64,000 bases of DNA from positions 1 to 64,000 of the forward strand of contig MLAK01000643.1 in the NCBI GenBank assembly GCA_001839685.1. Reading direction: 5' to 3'. Numbering within the stretch: position 1 is the stretch's first letter; each line of letters starts with the position of its first letter. The translations under genes and the position numbers were made by a program. Below, piece after piece: positions 48,301 through 58,199 of the stretch. A model generated the notes under the pieces. That model was not told the DNA's origin and ran no database searches. It was given only the letters and a program-made list of their open reading frames with translations. This stretch comes from Tritrichomonas foetus (Eukaryota > Parabasalia > Tritrichomonadida > Tritrichomonadidae).

Positions 48301-49851
48301 CTATATAATTTTTACACTTTTCAAAAATTCGCTGATCTCTGATAAAAATTGATTTATATTGATTCTTACATTTCTATCTCGAAGAACATCAATACAGTAT
48401 TTATCATTGCACTTGTTACGTTTAGATTTGCATTTTTTGTAACCTTCTAAATCACCATCAACTGTTTCTCCTTCACTATTTGCATAATATGAATAATAAT
48501 GAACACCTGAAGCATTAGCAGCCTTTTGATACCAATCTCGACATGTGAAATCTTTTGGTAAAATTTCGATGACAGCTGAATTGTGTTTTAGCCAGAGTAG
48601 ATTCGCTAGCCCACTTCCATGAATACTTATAAATACGTTAGCTTTAGAAATGATTTCTACTTGAGATTTGAGTGGCATTGCTTCAAAGAATTGAAGCTGT
48701 ACTTCACAATCAGGAAATGACTTTTTAAGATTTTCAATAATTTCATCTTCATTTAAAATGTGGCGTATTTTGGATTTTCTACCTAGAAACACAATATTAC
48801 ATTTTTTATTCTCTTCAACATGTATATTTTCTTTTCCTTGTATCTCATTTCTGTCTTGTGCATCAATATCACCATCATCTGATTCATCATGAATATTATT
48901 TTCAGAAATGTTAAAATATTGTAAAACTGCTTCACGAAGTCCTGTAGAACAATTTGAGCAGAATGAATAAGGTGGATCATTTTTATCAAGTGATAAATTA
49001 GTAATTTTTGTCATTCCCATTGTAATTTCCTTAAAGCATAAGTTTTTGTCAAGTTTCATAACATTATATTTCGTTAAAGCTTTCGTCAATTCTGGAATTT
49101 CTGGTACGAAATCAGGAAGGAAAATTTTTCTGTTATAGTCAAGATTTGAATGCATTGTGAGTGTTTGATAAAGTGGGAGTAAATAATCAAAATTTTGATG
49201 CCATATCATATTCATATTATAATAAACTGACACATAATTTGATGGTTCGTTCACTCTTGGAACTGTCATATAAAAATTGTGAAATGCATCAAAATCATTC
49301 AAATATGATGACTTCACAGTTTTGAATTTATCAATTAATCGATTATACTCTAGATCAACAGGTGGTGTTTTTGAGCCAAGACAAAGTAACTCAGACTCAA
49401 AAATTAAAGGATAAGGTGATTCAAAAATAAACATTCCATCAATATAACAAACATCATGAAAAGTGCAGATTCGATTAGTCCAAGGTTCATCTGTGCAATT
49501 CATTTTAAGTTGTGGAAGTGTCAATTGTTTTGAGTATATTAGTTTGTTTTTATTATTTAATTCAAAAATAACACTGCCACCAATAATCATTGGGATTGAA
49601 CAAGTTTTATCTTCACAATATGAATTTAATTTTTCAAAAGCACCTGAACCAGGGGCCTTTATTGAAAAATATAAATTGTCTGGATTTTCATCTAATTCAA
49701 AAATCAAATATGTTCCATTTGCATTTAAAAATGGAGGAACAAGAAATAAGTTTGGGTCTAATGAAGATATAATTGTGTAAGATACAGATGTACTAATAAG
49801 AACAAAAATTAATAATCCTAAGATTAATAAAACAATATTCTTTTTTCTCAT
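48301..49851 (-). CDS. GT61-type glycosyltransferase (DUF563), type II membrane
   Basis: 516 residues. A single membrane helix at about 6-27 with a short basic cytoplasmic end makes this a type II Golgi/ER protein. The catalytic part contains WHQNFDYLLPLYQTL (about 217-232), IVFLGRKSKIRHILNEDEII, then FEAMPLKSQVEIISKANVFI and the family hallmark SIHGSGLANLLWL, followed by VIEILP. This is the DUF563/GT61 pattern found in EOGT, plant xylosyltransferases and many protist enzymes. These transfer GlcNAc, xylose or arabinose; the donor cannot be read from sequence. It probably modifies secreted or surface glycoconjugates. A TCATA element lies 14 bases before the ATG. Confidence 0.82.
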   Translation of the reverse strand: MRKKNIVLLILGLLIFVLISTSVSYTIISSLDPNLFLVPPFLNANGTYLIFELDENPDNLYFSIKAPGSGAFEKLNSYCEDKTCSIPMIIGGSVIFELNNKNKLIYSKQLTLPQLKMNCTDEPWTNRICTFHDVCYIDGMFIFESPYPLIFESELLCLGSKTPPVDLEYNRLIDKFKTVKSSYLNDFDAFHNFYMTVPRVNEPSNYVSVYYNMNMIWHQNFDYLLPLYQTLTMHSNLDYNRKIFLPDFVPEIPELTKALTKYNVMKLDKNLCFKEITMGMTKITNLSLDKNDPPYSFCSNCSTGLREAVLQYFNISENNIHDESDDGDIDAQDRNEIQGKENIHVEENKKCNIVFLGRKSKIRHILNEDEIIENLKKSFPDCEVQLQFFEAMPLKSQVEIISKANVFISIHGSGLANLLWLKHNSAVIEILPKDFTCRDWYQKAANASGVHYYSYYANSEGETVDGDLEGYKKCKSKRNKCNDKYCIDVLRDRNVRININQFLSEISEFLKSVKII

Positions 49852-49862
49852 ATGAAATGTGA

Positions 49863-49867
49863 TATGA
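49863..49867 (-). promoter_or_regulatory. Initiator-like TCATA
   Basis: TCAYW match on the minus strand, A at 49865, 14 bases upstream of the glycosyltransferase ATG. Confidence 0.35.
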
Positions 49868-49907
49868 AAAGATTTTAATCAAAATTATCATTTGATTGAA
49901 ATTAAAA

Positions 49908-49912
49908 TCATT
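49908..49912 (+). promoter_or_regulatory. Initiator-like TCATT
   Basis: TCAYW match, A at 49910, 17 bases upstream of the BTB-like gene ATG at 49927. It lies 41 bases from the oppositely oriented element of the neighbouring gene. Confidence 0.35.
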
Positions 49913-49926
49913 ATTTTGAAGACAAG

Positions 49927-50931
49927 ATGAATGAGCATTCATTTGATTTTCCAGCTACATTTCATATATATTTTAGGAAAGAAGAATTTCCCGTTAATAA
50001 AGATTTGTTTTGCTTTTTCTCTCCAAAATTTCAATCATTAATTCAATCGGCAAAAGATTCATCGATTGATTTAACAGACAATCGAGTTTTAGATATTTCT
50101 TTTGCAATGTTTGTCCGTGCATGTCAACAATTGCCTTATTCAATTAATCCATCAAATTATTATGATATCAGATATTTAGCAAATGACTATAAAGTTAAAC
50201 ATTTAATTGATGAATGTAATGAATTTCAAGAAAAATGTATCAAAAGTGATCTTGTTATTCATCGTTTATATTACAAAATCAGGAAAGGAAGTCACTTAAA
50301 GAAAATTATTAAAATTGTTGCATATAATCTTCCTGATTTACTGAATAAAAATGAATTGTTGTTTGTTCCAAATGAATATTTAAAATCGATTTTACAAGAA
50401 CGAACAAATTCAATGAACCAATCACAAATTTTCAACTTTTTAGTGAAAAAATTCGATAATGATCATTCTTCGGCATCACTTTTTTCGCTTCTTGATCCAT
50501 CAAAACTGACAATTTATGAAATAAAATGGCTTCTTGATCATCACCCACTTGTAAATACTTCTTTCATTCCAGCTGAAATTCGAGCACGTGCAAAAACAAT
50601 AAATGACGAAATTAATGAACAACAAGAAAAAATTAATGAATATGAAGAAAAAATTAAAAATGATTTATCAAAAAGCGCATTCAATCAAGTTTTTCATCGT
50701 CTTAAACATATCAAAAATAAATTTGTCAAACATGGTCAGATTCATAAAATAGTTTCCGAGCTTGGAAAAGAAGAATTTGAAGAAATCGGCGAAATTGAAA
50801 AAGAACAAAGTGTTTCAGATTTGAATTCACAAGCTACTGAATATGAAGATCGAATTGCAGATTTGGATTTGAAAACACAGGATCTTGAGTTCAAATTTAT
50901 GCAACTATTACAATTTCTTGAATCAAAATAA
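49927..50931 (+). CDS. BTB-like protein with C-terminal coiled coil
   Basis: 334 residues. Residues 8-100 (FPATFHIYFRKEEFPVNKDL, then CFFSPKFQSLI, and a helix YYDIRYLANDYKVKHLIDEC) follow the BTB/POZ pattern: substrate-like strand, conserved turn before the first helices, and the leucine-rich end that precedes a BACK-like region. Middle residues (120-230) are helical and could be BACK-like. From about 225 to 330 it is coiled coil. BTB proteins often dimerise and recruit Cullin-3 ligases. Whether this copy does is not visible. Trichomonads have many BTB-like proteins of this layout. Confidence 0.6.
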   Translation: MNEHSFDFPATFHIYFRKEEFPVNKDLFCFFSPKFQSLIQSAKDSSIDLTDNRVLDISFAMFVRACQQLPYSINPSNYYDIRYLANDYKVKHLIDECNEFQEKCIKSDLVIHRLYYKIRKGSHLKKIIKIVAYNLPDLLNKNELLFVPNEYLKSILQERTNSMNQSQIFNFLVKKFDNDHSSASLFSLLDPSKLTIYEIKWLLDHHPLVNTSFIPAEIRARAKTINDEINEQQEKINEYEEKIKNDLSKSAFNQVFHRLKHIKNKFVKHGQIHKIVSELGKEEFEEIGEIEKEQSVSDLNSQATEYEDRIADLDLKTQDLEFKFMQLLQFLESK

Positions 50932-51772
50932 ATTCACATTTAAAATTAGACAATTGTACTGATGGATAGAAATAAAAGTTTATTTTTCTATTTTACTCTT
51001 TATTGCGCATTATCTTTATTATGCATTATCTTTATTTATGCATTATCTTTATTTATGCATTATCTTTATTATCTTTCATTGATTAAAATGGATCTTGGAT
51101 GGATTCGTTTTTTACCACTTTTTTAGCATATTGGAAAACTTCACTGTAAATTCATTTTAAATTTTCAAAGGCTAATGAGAATTTGGACATCAATTCTCTA
51201 ATAATTGATTTTTATCATTTAATTTCAGGATGTCACATAAACCTTATCAAACAAAGCCTTTTAATGTCTTGACAAAAGATCCATTGGTGATGGACAAATA
51301 ATGTTGTTTATGGGCATTTTAGAAAATGTCTTGGACAAAATAAAACTATGTATGGACATTGGCGAATATTCATTAGACAAAAATTTTCATTCACGGACAA
51401 TTTTGAAAATGTCTTGGACAAGCTTATAAATAAAAATGGAAGTGATGTAAACTAATCAATTAATTCATATTTATTGATGGACAAACAAGAACCATTAATT
51501 AGACTGACCGCAGTTTACTTCAACTACCATACATTTATGATCATTTCTTCTCAATGTACACGAATTTATATTTAGATTCAATTAATCTTTATATGATTTT
51601 AAAATAAGTTTTTTTAATCAAGCGCATTCTATGTAATTTTTACTATCTGTCTCATCCATGATTGGATTCTCATGTGCATAAGGATTTTATCACATCATCA
51701 AATTCACTTTTCCTCAACTTATCAGAAATGTCAAGAAATGTGATATAAAAAAATGTGCAATAAAATTTTCCA
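50932..51772. other. Intergenic with tandem repeat and coding-like traces
   Basis: No intact gene. A short tandem array sits at 51007-51072. Between about 51230 and 51580 several short plus-strand open frames follow one another (with phrases such as MSHKPYQTKPFNVLTKDPLV), which may be traces of a decayed gene, or chance. Confidence 0.4.
51007..51072. repeat. Short tandem repeat, GCATTATCTTTATTAT unit
   Basis: About four consecutive copies of GCATTATCTTTATTAT (16-17 bases, one or two bases vary). It lies about 75 bases after the BTB-like stop. Confidence 0.75.
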
Positions 51773-53131
51773 ATGGCATTAGATTGGAATCACGGCTTCG
51801 GTGTCGATCTTTCTCTTACTGACGATCGAGAAAACTTTTCGAAATCACTTCGTAATTTATGCTATTTTAAACCGAGTGCTCCTTCTTTTTCAGATTTTGC
51901 AATCGATCCCAATATTCTTTTGTGCGCCCAAATCCCAGGCATTACTCCCAACGAAACATTTTTTATTGACTTGCTTGACAAGAAGCCAGAATTTTCAATC
52001 ATTGTTATTGATTTTATTTCCTATGAAAGAGTTTTTCTCTCAGATTTGAACATGATCATCGAAAAGATCCTTCATGCGACAGCCGACACTTCATATTCAA
52101 AACTCGACAGGACTCTGACTCCCTATATTAAAACCGTCCAAGCCAATCATCAAGAATTCTTAAATCTTTTATTTGCACTCTCTTCAAACGTTCCTCCAAA
52201 TTTTGTTGAACTTCTTGTTGATTCCTACTCAGCAACACCGAAAATCTTCCAATCGCACGAATCCTATCTCAGCACTTTTCTAACCGTTGAAACCGTCGCA
52301 CAAGCTTTTTCAGTTGCACAGACTGATCATCTCATTGACATCCTCAACGGAAGAACAATCATTGAGCTTCTCCATGCGCCAGTTACATGGTTAAATACAG
52401 CATCAAAATTCTCTTTGCAATTAAAGAAAACTGTTGCTGCAATGATTGACCAAAAGCGCTCAGAAAGTCTTGAATTATTTGCTGAAAAATGCAAAAACTT
52501 ATGCGCAACAATTGATTCTATTCCTAAACTTGAACAAATCTCGAAATACTTTGTGACTGAACCATTCCCAATTGTCATGCCTGGCCGTAGATTCATCAAG
52601 CAAGGAAATGCAGATAAGCACTGCCGTAAGAAAGTTGATCATCGTGAAATTTTATTGTTCTCTGATTATTTCGGCTACGCTCAAAACAAAGGTGGAAAAT
52701 ATCTTCTTCCACAGTTTTATAAACTCGTTGAATTGAAAGCAGTCGAACCAACTGATAATCCTGATTCCAAATGTTTATATATTTATGCACCTAGAAAGAG
52801 TTTTGTTTTGGAATTTGAAAGTCTTCCAAAAAGGAAAGAATGGTTTAGAGCATTAAAGAGTGCAATCGACAACGCTCGAGAAAACCATGATGGACCTCTT
52901 CAAGAAATCAACTTTGCACCAATTTGGATGCCAGACAACGAAACATCAGTTTGTATGGTTTGCCAAACACAATTTTCACTTCTACTTAGGAAGCATCACT
53001 GTAGAGCTTGCGGAAGGGTTGTTTGTAAAAATTGTCTCCCTTACAAAATCATCATTCCAAACATCAACGCGAAAAAGGAAGTTCCTGTTTGTCAAAAGTG
53101 CTACGACGAGAACCAACCATCAAAACAGTGA
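51773..53131 (+). CDS. RhoGEF-like protein with PH and FYVE domains
   Basis: 452 residues, laid out like the FGD family. Residues about 65-255 are helical and fit a DH/RhoGEF domain (YERVFLSDLNMIIEKIL, ANHQEFLNLLFALSS), although divergent. Residues about 275-368 form a PH domain (HREILLFSDYFGYAQNKGGK, FVLEFESLPKRKEWFRALKS). Residues about 382-448 form a complete FYVE zinc finger: WMPD, CMVC, RKHHCRACG, CKNC and CQKC. The RKHHCR motif binds PtdIns3P, so the protein should sit on endosomal membranes. It may activate a Rho/Rac-type GTPase and link membranes to actin. The PH-FYVE part is certain, the GEF part less so. Confidence 0.85.
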   Translation: MALDWNHGFGVDLSLTDDRENFSKSLRNLCYFKPSAPSFSDFAIDPNILLCAQIPGITPNETFFIDLLDKKPEFSIIVIDFISYERVFLSDLNMIIEKILHATADTSYSKLDRTLTPYIKTVQANHQEFLNLLFALSSNVPPNFVELLVDSYSATPKIFQSHESYLSTFLTVETVAQAFSVAQTDHLIDILNGRTIIELLHAPVTWLNTASKFSLQLKKTVAAMIDQKRSESLELFAEKCKNLCATIDSIPKLEQISKYFVTEPFPIVMPGRRFIKQGNADKHCRKKVDHREILLFSDYFGYAQNKGGKYLLPQFYKLVELKAVEPTDNPDSKCLYIYAPRKSFVLEFESLPKRKEWFRALKSAIDNARENHDGPLQEINFAPIWMPDNETSVCMVCQTQFSLLLRKHHCRACGRVVCKNCLPYKIIIPNINAKKEVPVCQKCYDENQPSKQ

Positions 53132-53719
53132 ACTTCAATATGAAAGGATGAACTAAAGTTAAGTCTGACAAATGAAGTAGAAAGTGATCTTCTTTTTGAA
53201 CAAGAAAAAGAAGAATGAACTTCATAAAGAACATTTGAAATGTTTTATAAAGCCAAAACACGTGTCATCCTAGAATTATTGTTTATATGTTCTTTTTTAT
53301 CTTACTTTCTTTGATTTTACTTATTTTTGATGGATAGTTACAATAGTTAAATACTCAGGTCGTTAGTTCAATTAACATTGAAGATTCCTAGGTGCAATGC
53401 TAAATTATGAGAGATCTTATTCTGCCAATTTTTTTCGAATTTTGTTAGACCCAAACATTAGGGAATTTATTGGAATCTGTGAGAAAGACAATATATTTCA
53501 ATTTTTAGTTGTAATTTAGGCAATTTAAACGTATTAGATTAAGTAAAAGAAATTGATCAATAATTTTGGAGCCCGCCAAATTAACCAGTTATTTGAATTA
53601 ATGACAATTTTTTGTAGGGTCATTGAAATAAAATTTTACATCGTACATGTACTCTCAAATAAAGAAATTTTCTTTGATACGATCAAAATGAATAACAAAA
53701 GAAATTTCAGTTGAGATTG
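53132..53719. other. Intergenic, no gene seen
   Basis: AT-rich spacer between two plus-strand genes. No motif assigned. Confidence 0.45.
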
Positions 53720-54364
53720 ATGCACTCTAACAATAATCATATCTCCTATCATGATGTTCAACTTCAGGAACAACAATTAAATCAACACCCAGATATTCAG
53801 TCACAGCCACTGATCCAAATTCTTTTAAAATCGCCTTTATTAATCCAACAAAAACCACAAGATCCTCTACAACCTCCCAAGCCTCATCCAAAATCCAAAT
53901 TCACACTAATTGAAGATCAAAGGTTACGAAATCTAGTTCATGAATATGGTGAATCAAATTGGAGAATAATATCTGAAAATATGGGGAATAGATCAGTTCG
54001 ACAATGTAAAGAAAGATGGACAAATTATCTCTCACCAAATATATCGAATGATCCATGGTCTAAAGAAGAAGATGATTTACTTGAGCAGAAATATATTGAG
54101 TTGGGTCCAAAATGGGTTAAAATTTCCCAGTTCTTTCCAAAAAGGACAGATTCAAATGTGAAAAATAGATGGCTTGTTCTTTCTAGAAGATTAAAAAAAG
54201 AGAAAAGACTTCAAGTTTTGGCGTGTCACTCAGCATTGCAACATGTTTATTTAAAACTAAATCCAGAGAAACCGAAAAAATCGACAGCTGCAATGCAATC
54301 AACAGATGTTTCACCATCAACTCCGCAATTTAGAAAGACTGGAGTTCAATCTTTGTTAAATTAA
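53720..54364 (+). CDS. R2R3-type Myb DNA-binding protein
   Basis: 214 residues from the first ATG (the frame opens three codons earlier with TTG). Gln/His/Pro-rich N-terminus (1-55). Two Myb repeats at about 60-110 and 113-162: FTLIEDQRLRNLVHEYG with SVRQCKERWTNYL, and WSKEEDDLLEQKYIELG with TDSNVKNRWLVL. Both recognition helices are complete, so it should bind DNA. The size and two-repeat layout match the trichomonad Myb transcription regulators. It differs from the three-repeat protein at 6976-8109 by lacking R1 and the long tail. The short basic C-terminus has no recognised motif. Confidence 0.88.
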   Translation: MHSNNNHISYHDVQLQEQQLNQHPDIQSQPLIQILLKSPLLIQQKPQDPLQPPKPHPKSKFTLIEDQRLRNLVHEYGESNWRIISENMGNRSVRQCKERWTNYLSPNISNDPWSKEEDDLLEQKYIELGPKWVKISQFFPKRTDSNVKNRWLVLSRRLKKEKRLQVLACHSALQHVYLKLNPEKPKKSTAAMQSTDVSPSTPQFRKTGVQSLLN

Positions 54365-54636
54365 AAAATGAAATCAACATAAATTTTCGATTATTACTTT
54401 TTTGATTACTGAATAATATAAATTTGAATTGAAATAATGATAAAAATTAATCCAATATTTAAAATTCCTAGTAAATGCGAATAAAACCATCTCAGTTTCT
54501 TCGATCATCGAGTTCGATTATAAACTATGATGTGACTACTGATTATAGAAATAATTCAGATATGAAATTTTCGAGATTGAAGGAAATCAATTGATTGAAC
54601 ATCAAATTTCAATGGAGTACGTTTATATGACTATTT

Positions 54637-55890
54637 ATGAGGAATTTTCAAACTCTCGAAGAAATCATTAAAATCAAAAAGAGCGATCTCAACGAAGCTC
54701 AGAATTACTTTGTATTTTTATCCACAGCTTTTAACGAATTCCAAAAACGCAAATTCAAATCTATGATTTCCGAATTACAAGTTGATGAGCACGAATCAGA
54801 CTGTGACAGTTCACATCATTTAATTGGATTCCCAGGAACAATACAGAACGCCACAGATGAAATTTCAAACGGAATTTTCCATTTTATTTCGTCTATCGAT
54901 TTTGAAGCGAAAGAATTCGTTAACGCAATTTCGTCAAATTTCATCGAGCTTATTGATTACGACAAAGCAAATATCGACAAAATATACCGGCTAATTTCAG
55001 AAAACAAGAAAAAAATTGATCAAATAAATTTATCATTTGATGCGCTATCAACCGAATATTTAAGTCATAGTCAAAAATTCGCAAACTATACAAATGAAAT
55101 TAGAAATGCAACAAATAAAACCGCCATCATGCAATATCGTCGTCAGTTTTCAGATATTGCAAAAATTCGAGAAGATTTGGCGCCAACTCGTGAGAAGTTA
55201 TTAAGTACATCTCAAAAAGCTTTGGATTCAATTCGAGATGATATAATAACACTTTCATTCAATATTACTGAACATAATAAAAAGTTGAAAAATCTATTTT
55301 TGTGGGCTGCTCAGGAATATGATATTCTATCATCAAAAATGAGCGAAGCATCAAATATAATGAAAAATGCTGCCGACAAAATCAATTTTTCAACAGATTT
55401 CAAAAGTTTCATCAATGCTAAAAAAATTATTCGCTATGATTTACAAGAAACTGAATTTGTTCCATATGATACAAATTCACCTGCTTTTTATGATATTCCA
55501 CCTCTTCCAAAACAAGAAATAACTACAATAATGCCAATTTTTATGGCTAAAGTTGTAAATGATTATTTTGCAAGTGGTGAAAATGAAATGAATTGTAAAA
55601 AAGGTAAAATGATCTATCTTTTAGAACTCCCTGAAGGTGATTGGTGCTACTCAATGAGTCCAATTACAAGGAAAACGGGTTTTATTCCTTGTTTTTGTGT
55701 AGAACCTGTTGGAGACAAATTTGGAATTGTTATAAGGGAATGTGAAATGACAGTTGAATACTGTGACAAAGGGGATTTGATTGCAATTTTTGATGAGAAT
55801 AGTGGTGTGAATTATAAGGCAATGAATAATTTAGGTGAGAAATTTGATATCCCAAAAGCTAATGTTGGAATTATTTTCTCGAATAATTAA
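54637..55890 (+). CDS. BAR-like coiled-coil protein with SH3 domain(s)
   Basis: 417 residues. Residues 1-275 are helical and amphipathic with several long helices, as in BAR or F-BAR domains that bind curved membrane (ISSIDFEAKEFVNAISSNF, SSKMSEASNIMKNAADKI). Residues about 305-360 form an SH3 domain: AKVVNDYFASGENEMNCKKG, GDWCYSMSP, TGFIPCFCVEPV, with the ALYDY-equivalent ends and the conserved Trp. The final 50 residues (VEYCDKGDLIAIFDEN) may be a second, divergent SH3. Such proteins join membranes to actin regulators during endocytosis. The BAR assignment is inference; the first SH3 is well supported. Confidence 0.65.
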   Translation: MRNFQTLEEIIKIKKSDLNEAQNYFVFLSTAFNEFQKRKFKSMISELQVDEHESDCDSSHHLIGFPGTIQNATDEISNGIFHFISSIDFEAKEFVNAISSNFIELIDYDKANIDKIYRLISENKKKIDQINLSFDALSTEYLSHSQKFANYTNEIRNATNKTAIMQYRRQFSDIAKIREDLAPTREKLLSTSQKALDSIRDDIITLSFNITEHNKKLKNLFLWAAQEYDILSSKMSEASNIMKNAADKINFSTDFKSFINAKKIIRYDLQETEFVPYDTNSPAFYDIPPLPKQEITTIMPIFMAKVVNDYFASGENEMNCKKGKMIYLLELPEGDWCYSMSPITRKTGFIPCFCVEPVGDKFGIVIRECEMTVEYCDKGDLIAIFDENSGVNYKAMNNLGEKFDIPKANVGIIFSNN

Positions 55891-56321
55891 CTATGTTTTA
55901 TCTCACATTTATTTAAAAAAGCGAGTTTTACAAACTTCATAAATAAAAAACTATGTTTGATCAAAAGAATAAACTGAAAAAATAATGCCTTTTTCTACTT
56001 CATTTGATGTAATCTAATGTTTAATATCTATTGTTAGCTCATACAAACATTTTAGAATTTGTCTATTTATAAATGAAAGAGATTACCTATATATTCGAGA
56101 GTTCAAAGATTTGATATATTTCCCTTATGATCATATCGAGAAAGTAATGGAATAGCTAGTTTACCATGAAAGAGTGAATAATTTTGGTCAAAGAATCATT
56201 GGATCACTTTTCGAAATGAGTCCATTATAAAGAAAAATATCATGAGTTAATAAAAAGAGCATTCGGGAAAATGAGAGAATAAAGTAAATATTTTTTTTTT
56301 GTATTGATATAAATTCTATTT
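55891..56321. other. Convergent intergenic region, no gene seen
   Basis: AT-rich spacer between two 3' ends. Confidence 0.5.
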
Positions 56322-57608
56322 TTAGTTAAGTCTTGCTTTAAATTCATAATTAACATTATCAGTATCTTCTTCTTCAGTATAAATCTCAGTTTGCAATAGT
56401 TCGTTTTCTTCTTCCTCCTCCTCTTCTTCTTTACGATAAGCGATTAGTGCTTCAGAATCGAGACGTTCATTGAATGTAACTGGTTCTTCGTCAATCACTT
56501 CAATTGTTGGACATAAATGAATAATATCTAATCTAATATCATCAACATCATAAAGTGCAGTTTCATAAATATTCAATACTTTCAAACACGGATGACCAAA
56601 TAAAGGTTGAAGTTCCTTTAATGTTGAAAGAGCAGTTTTATGAAGATCACAAGTTTTCAAACTGATTAAATAATCAAGTCCATTTAAATTATTTAAAGGA
56701 TTATCACTTAAATCAATCGAAGTTACCTCTCGTAGATCTTTTGAAATTGAATAAGCTAAAGATGTCAGCATATTTATATTTAGTTTCAATTCTTTTAGTT
56801 TTTTAAGTCCTACAAAAGTACCTTCCCTAATATCACGAATAAGATTAGTTGAGAAATCTAAAACTTCTAAAGATGGACATTTTTCAAGCATATAAGGAGC
56901 AATATAAAAGATCTTATTTTCACTGACATTCAAAACTTTTAATTTTGGACAATTGATTGATTCTACAGTATTTATTATATTTTTAGATAAATTCAAATCT
57001 TCTAGCACTGGGAAATTGAATTGTTTGATTTTTCTAATGATGTTTCCTGTTAAATCAAGATTTTTAAGACGCGGCATTTTCTGCAAAGGCGAAATATCGC
57101 GAATGAAGTTTGATTTCAAAGAAATAGTGGTTAATGATTCAAATTCGGCAATAGGCTTAACATCTGTCACATCTGCATTTCGAAGACAAAATGCTGAAAA
57201 AGTAAAACAAAAATCAGATCCTTCGACCGGTTGCAGATCAGATAAATGATCTTGAATAAATTTTGGTGTCAATTCAAAATATTCTTCTTCTTCATCAAAT
57301 TCATCATCTTCATTCAAAAACTCATCTTTTATTTCTTTGTAACATTGTGCAAAGAATTCAAGAAATTGATCTTTTGTAAAATCTTCTTCTAAATAAATGC
57401 CTTCAATCATAAACAGTAAATCTTTAACGGTGCAATCAGATGGAATTGGCAAATCCATTTTCCGAATTGCATAGATTGTAAAATATGCTGCTAAATGACA
57501 ATCAATGATTCCATCGATATTTTCAACTTGAAAAATATCGAGAGGAATTTGCTTTTCGGGAGGAAAAATTATTTTTTCTGGAATTTCTTCTTCCTCTTCT
57601 TCTTCCAT
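56322..57608 (-). CDS. Leucine-rich repeat protein, LRRC23/RSP15-like
   Basis: 428 residues. Acidic start (MEEEEEEE), a helical region to about 145, then about eight leucine-rich repeats of 20-24 residues at about 145-345 (LTTISLKSNFIRDISPL, LKNLDLTGNIIRKI, LEDLNLSKNIINTV, LKVLNVSENKIFYI, LEVLDFSTNLIRDI), an LRR cap, and a Glu-rich tail (RKEEEEEEEENE). The repeat order, the DISPL phrase, the acidic start and the ending TIEVIDEE followed by a charged tail match the layout of LRRC23, the animal counterpart of radial spoke protein RSP15. LRRs are shared by many protein families, so this is a moderate call. Two TTTTGACC motifs sit 8-25 bases upstream of the ATG. Confidence 0.6.
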   Translation of the reverse strand: MEEEEEEEIPEKIIFPPEKQIPLDIFQVENIDGIIDCHLAAYFTIYAIRKMDLPIPSDCTVKDLLFMIEGIYLEEDFTKDQFLEFFAQCYKEIKDEFLNEDDEFDEEEEYFELTPKFIQDHLSDLQPVEGSDFCFTFSAFCLRNADVTDVKPIAEFESLTTISLKSNFIRDISPLQKMPRLKNLDLTGNIIRKIKQFNFPVLEDLNLSKNIINTVESINCPKLKVLNVSENKIFYIAPYMLEKCPSLEVLDFSTNLIRDIREGTFVGLKKLKELKLNINMLTSLAYSISKDLREVTSIDLSDNPLNNLNGLDYLISLKTCDLHKTALSTLKELQPLFGHPCLKVLNIYETALYDVDDIRLDIIHLCPTIEVIDEEPVTFNERLDSEALIAYRKEEEEEEEENELLQTEIYTEEEDTDNVNYEFKARLN

Positions 57609-58199
57609 TTTCGATTTTGACCTTATTTTGACCTTTCAGATCATATTAACGCTGGTGATAATGGATTATTTCCCACTTAACTTGAATATCTCATATCGAA
57701 TGTAAATAAAACTGGAATTTAAATATAAAAACTAAACTTCTGCCCAAGACACCCACCTGCCCAAATTGGATCATGTCCAAATATTTTCTTGTAATAAAAA
57801 GGGTCTTTTCATTTGTCATCTGTTAAATTAAAGCTGTGTAAAAAATTTTTGTATTCATTTATTTCCACAAAAAACTGATGTTATAAAATTCAAAAATTAT
57901 TTCATTGATTTAGAAAAGTAAGATTAATATTGACTTCTTAACCGTTATTATGATAACTACCTCTATATTATGACCAAAATCTAAGCCGGGAACTCAAACC
58001 CACATGAATGAATTAATTAAATTGGTTCGAAATCTTTTTCAAATTTGGTCATGATGACCCAATGCATGTATTGAATGATTATTTAAGAATATTTATCTAC
58101 ACTTTTTTCCCGCCAAGTAAATATTTAAAAATTTAAAAAATGTTACATCAAAAATCTTTCTAGTTTTAATAATAATAATAACGCTGAACAGTTTATTAG
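57609..58199. other. Intergenic, no gene seen
   Basis: Upstream side of the LRR gene carries TGACC at 57618-57622 and 57629-57633. The remainder is spacer up to the 3' end of the DPY30 gene. No gene. Confidence 0.5.

Noticed and set aside
51007..51072. Could the tandem array be a CRISPR?
   Set aside because: Units are directly adjacent with no spacers and the organism is eukaryotic.
53355..53400. tRNA-like GGTCGTTAGTTCAATTAAC string
   Set aside because: No acceptor or T-stem pairing, no TTCGA loop.
57980..58140. Open frame upstream of the DPY30 gene end
   Set aside because: About 38 codons in AT-rich DNA; no supporting motif or neighbouring fragments.
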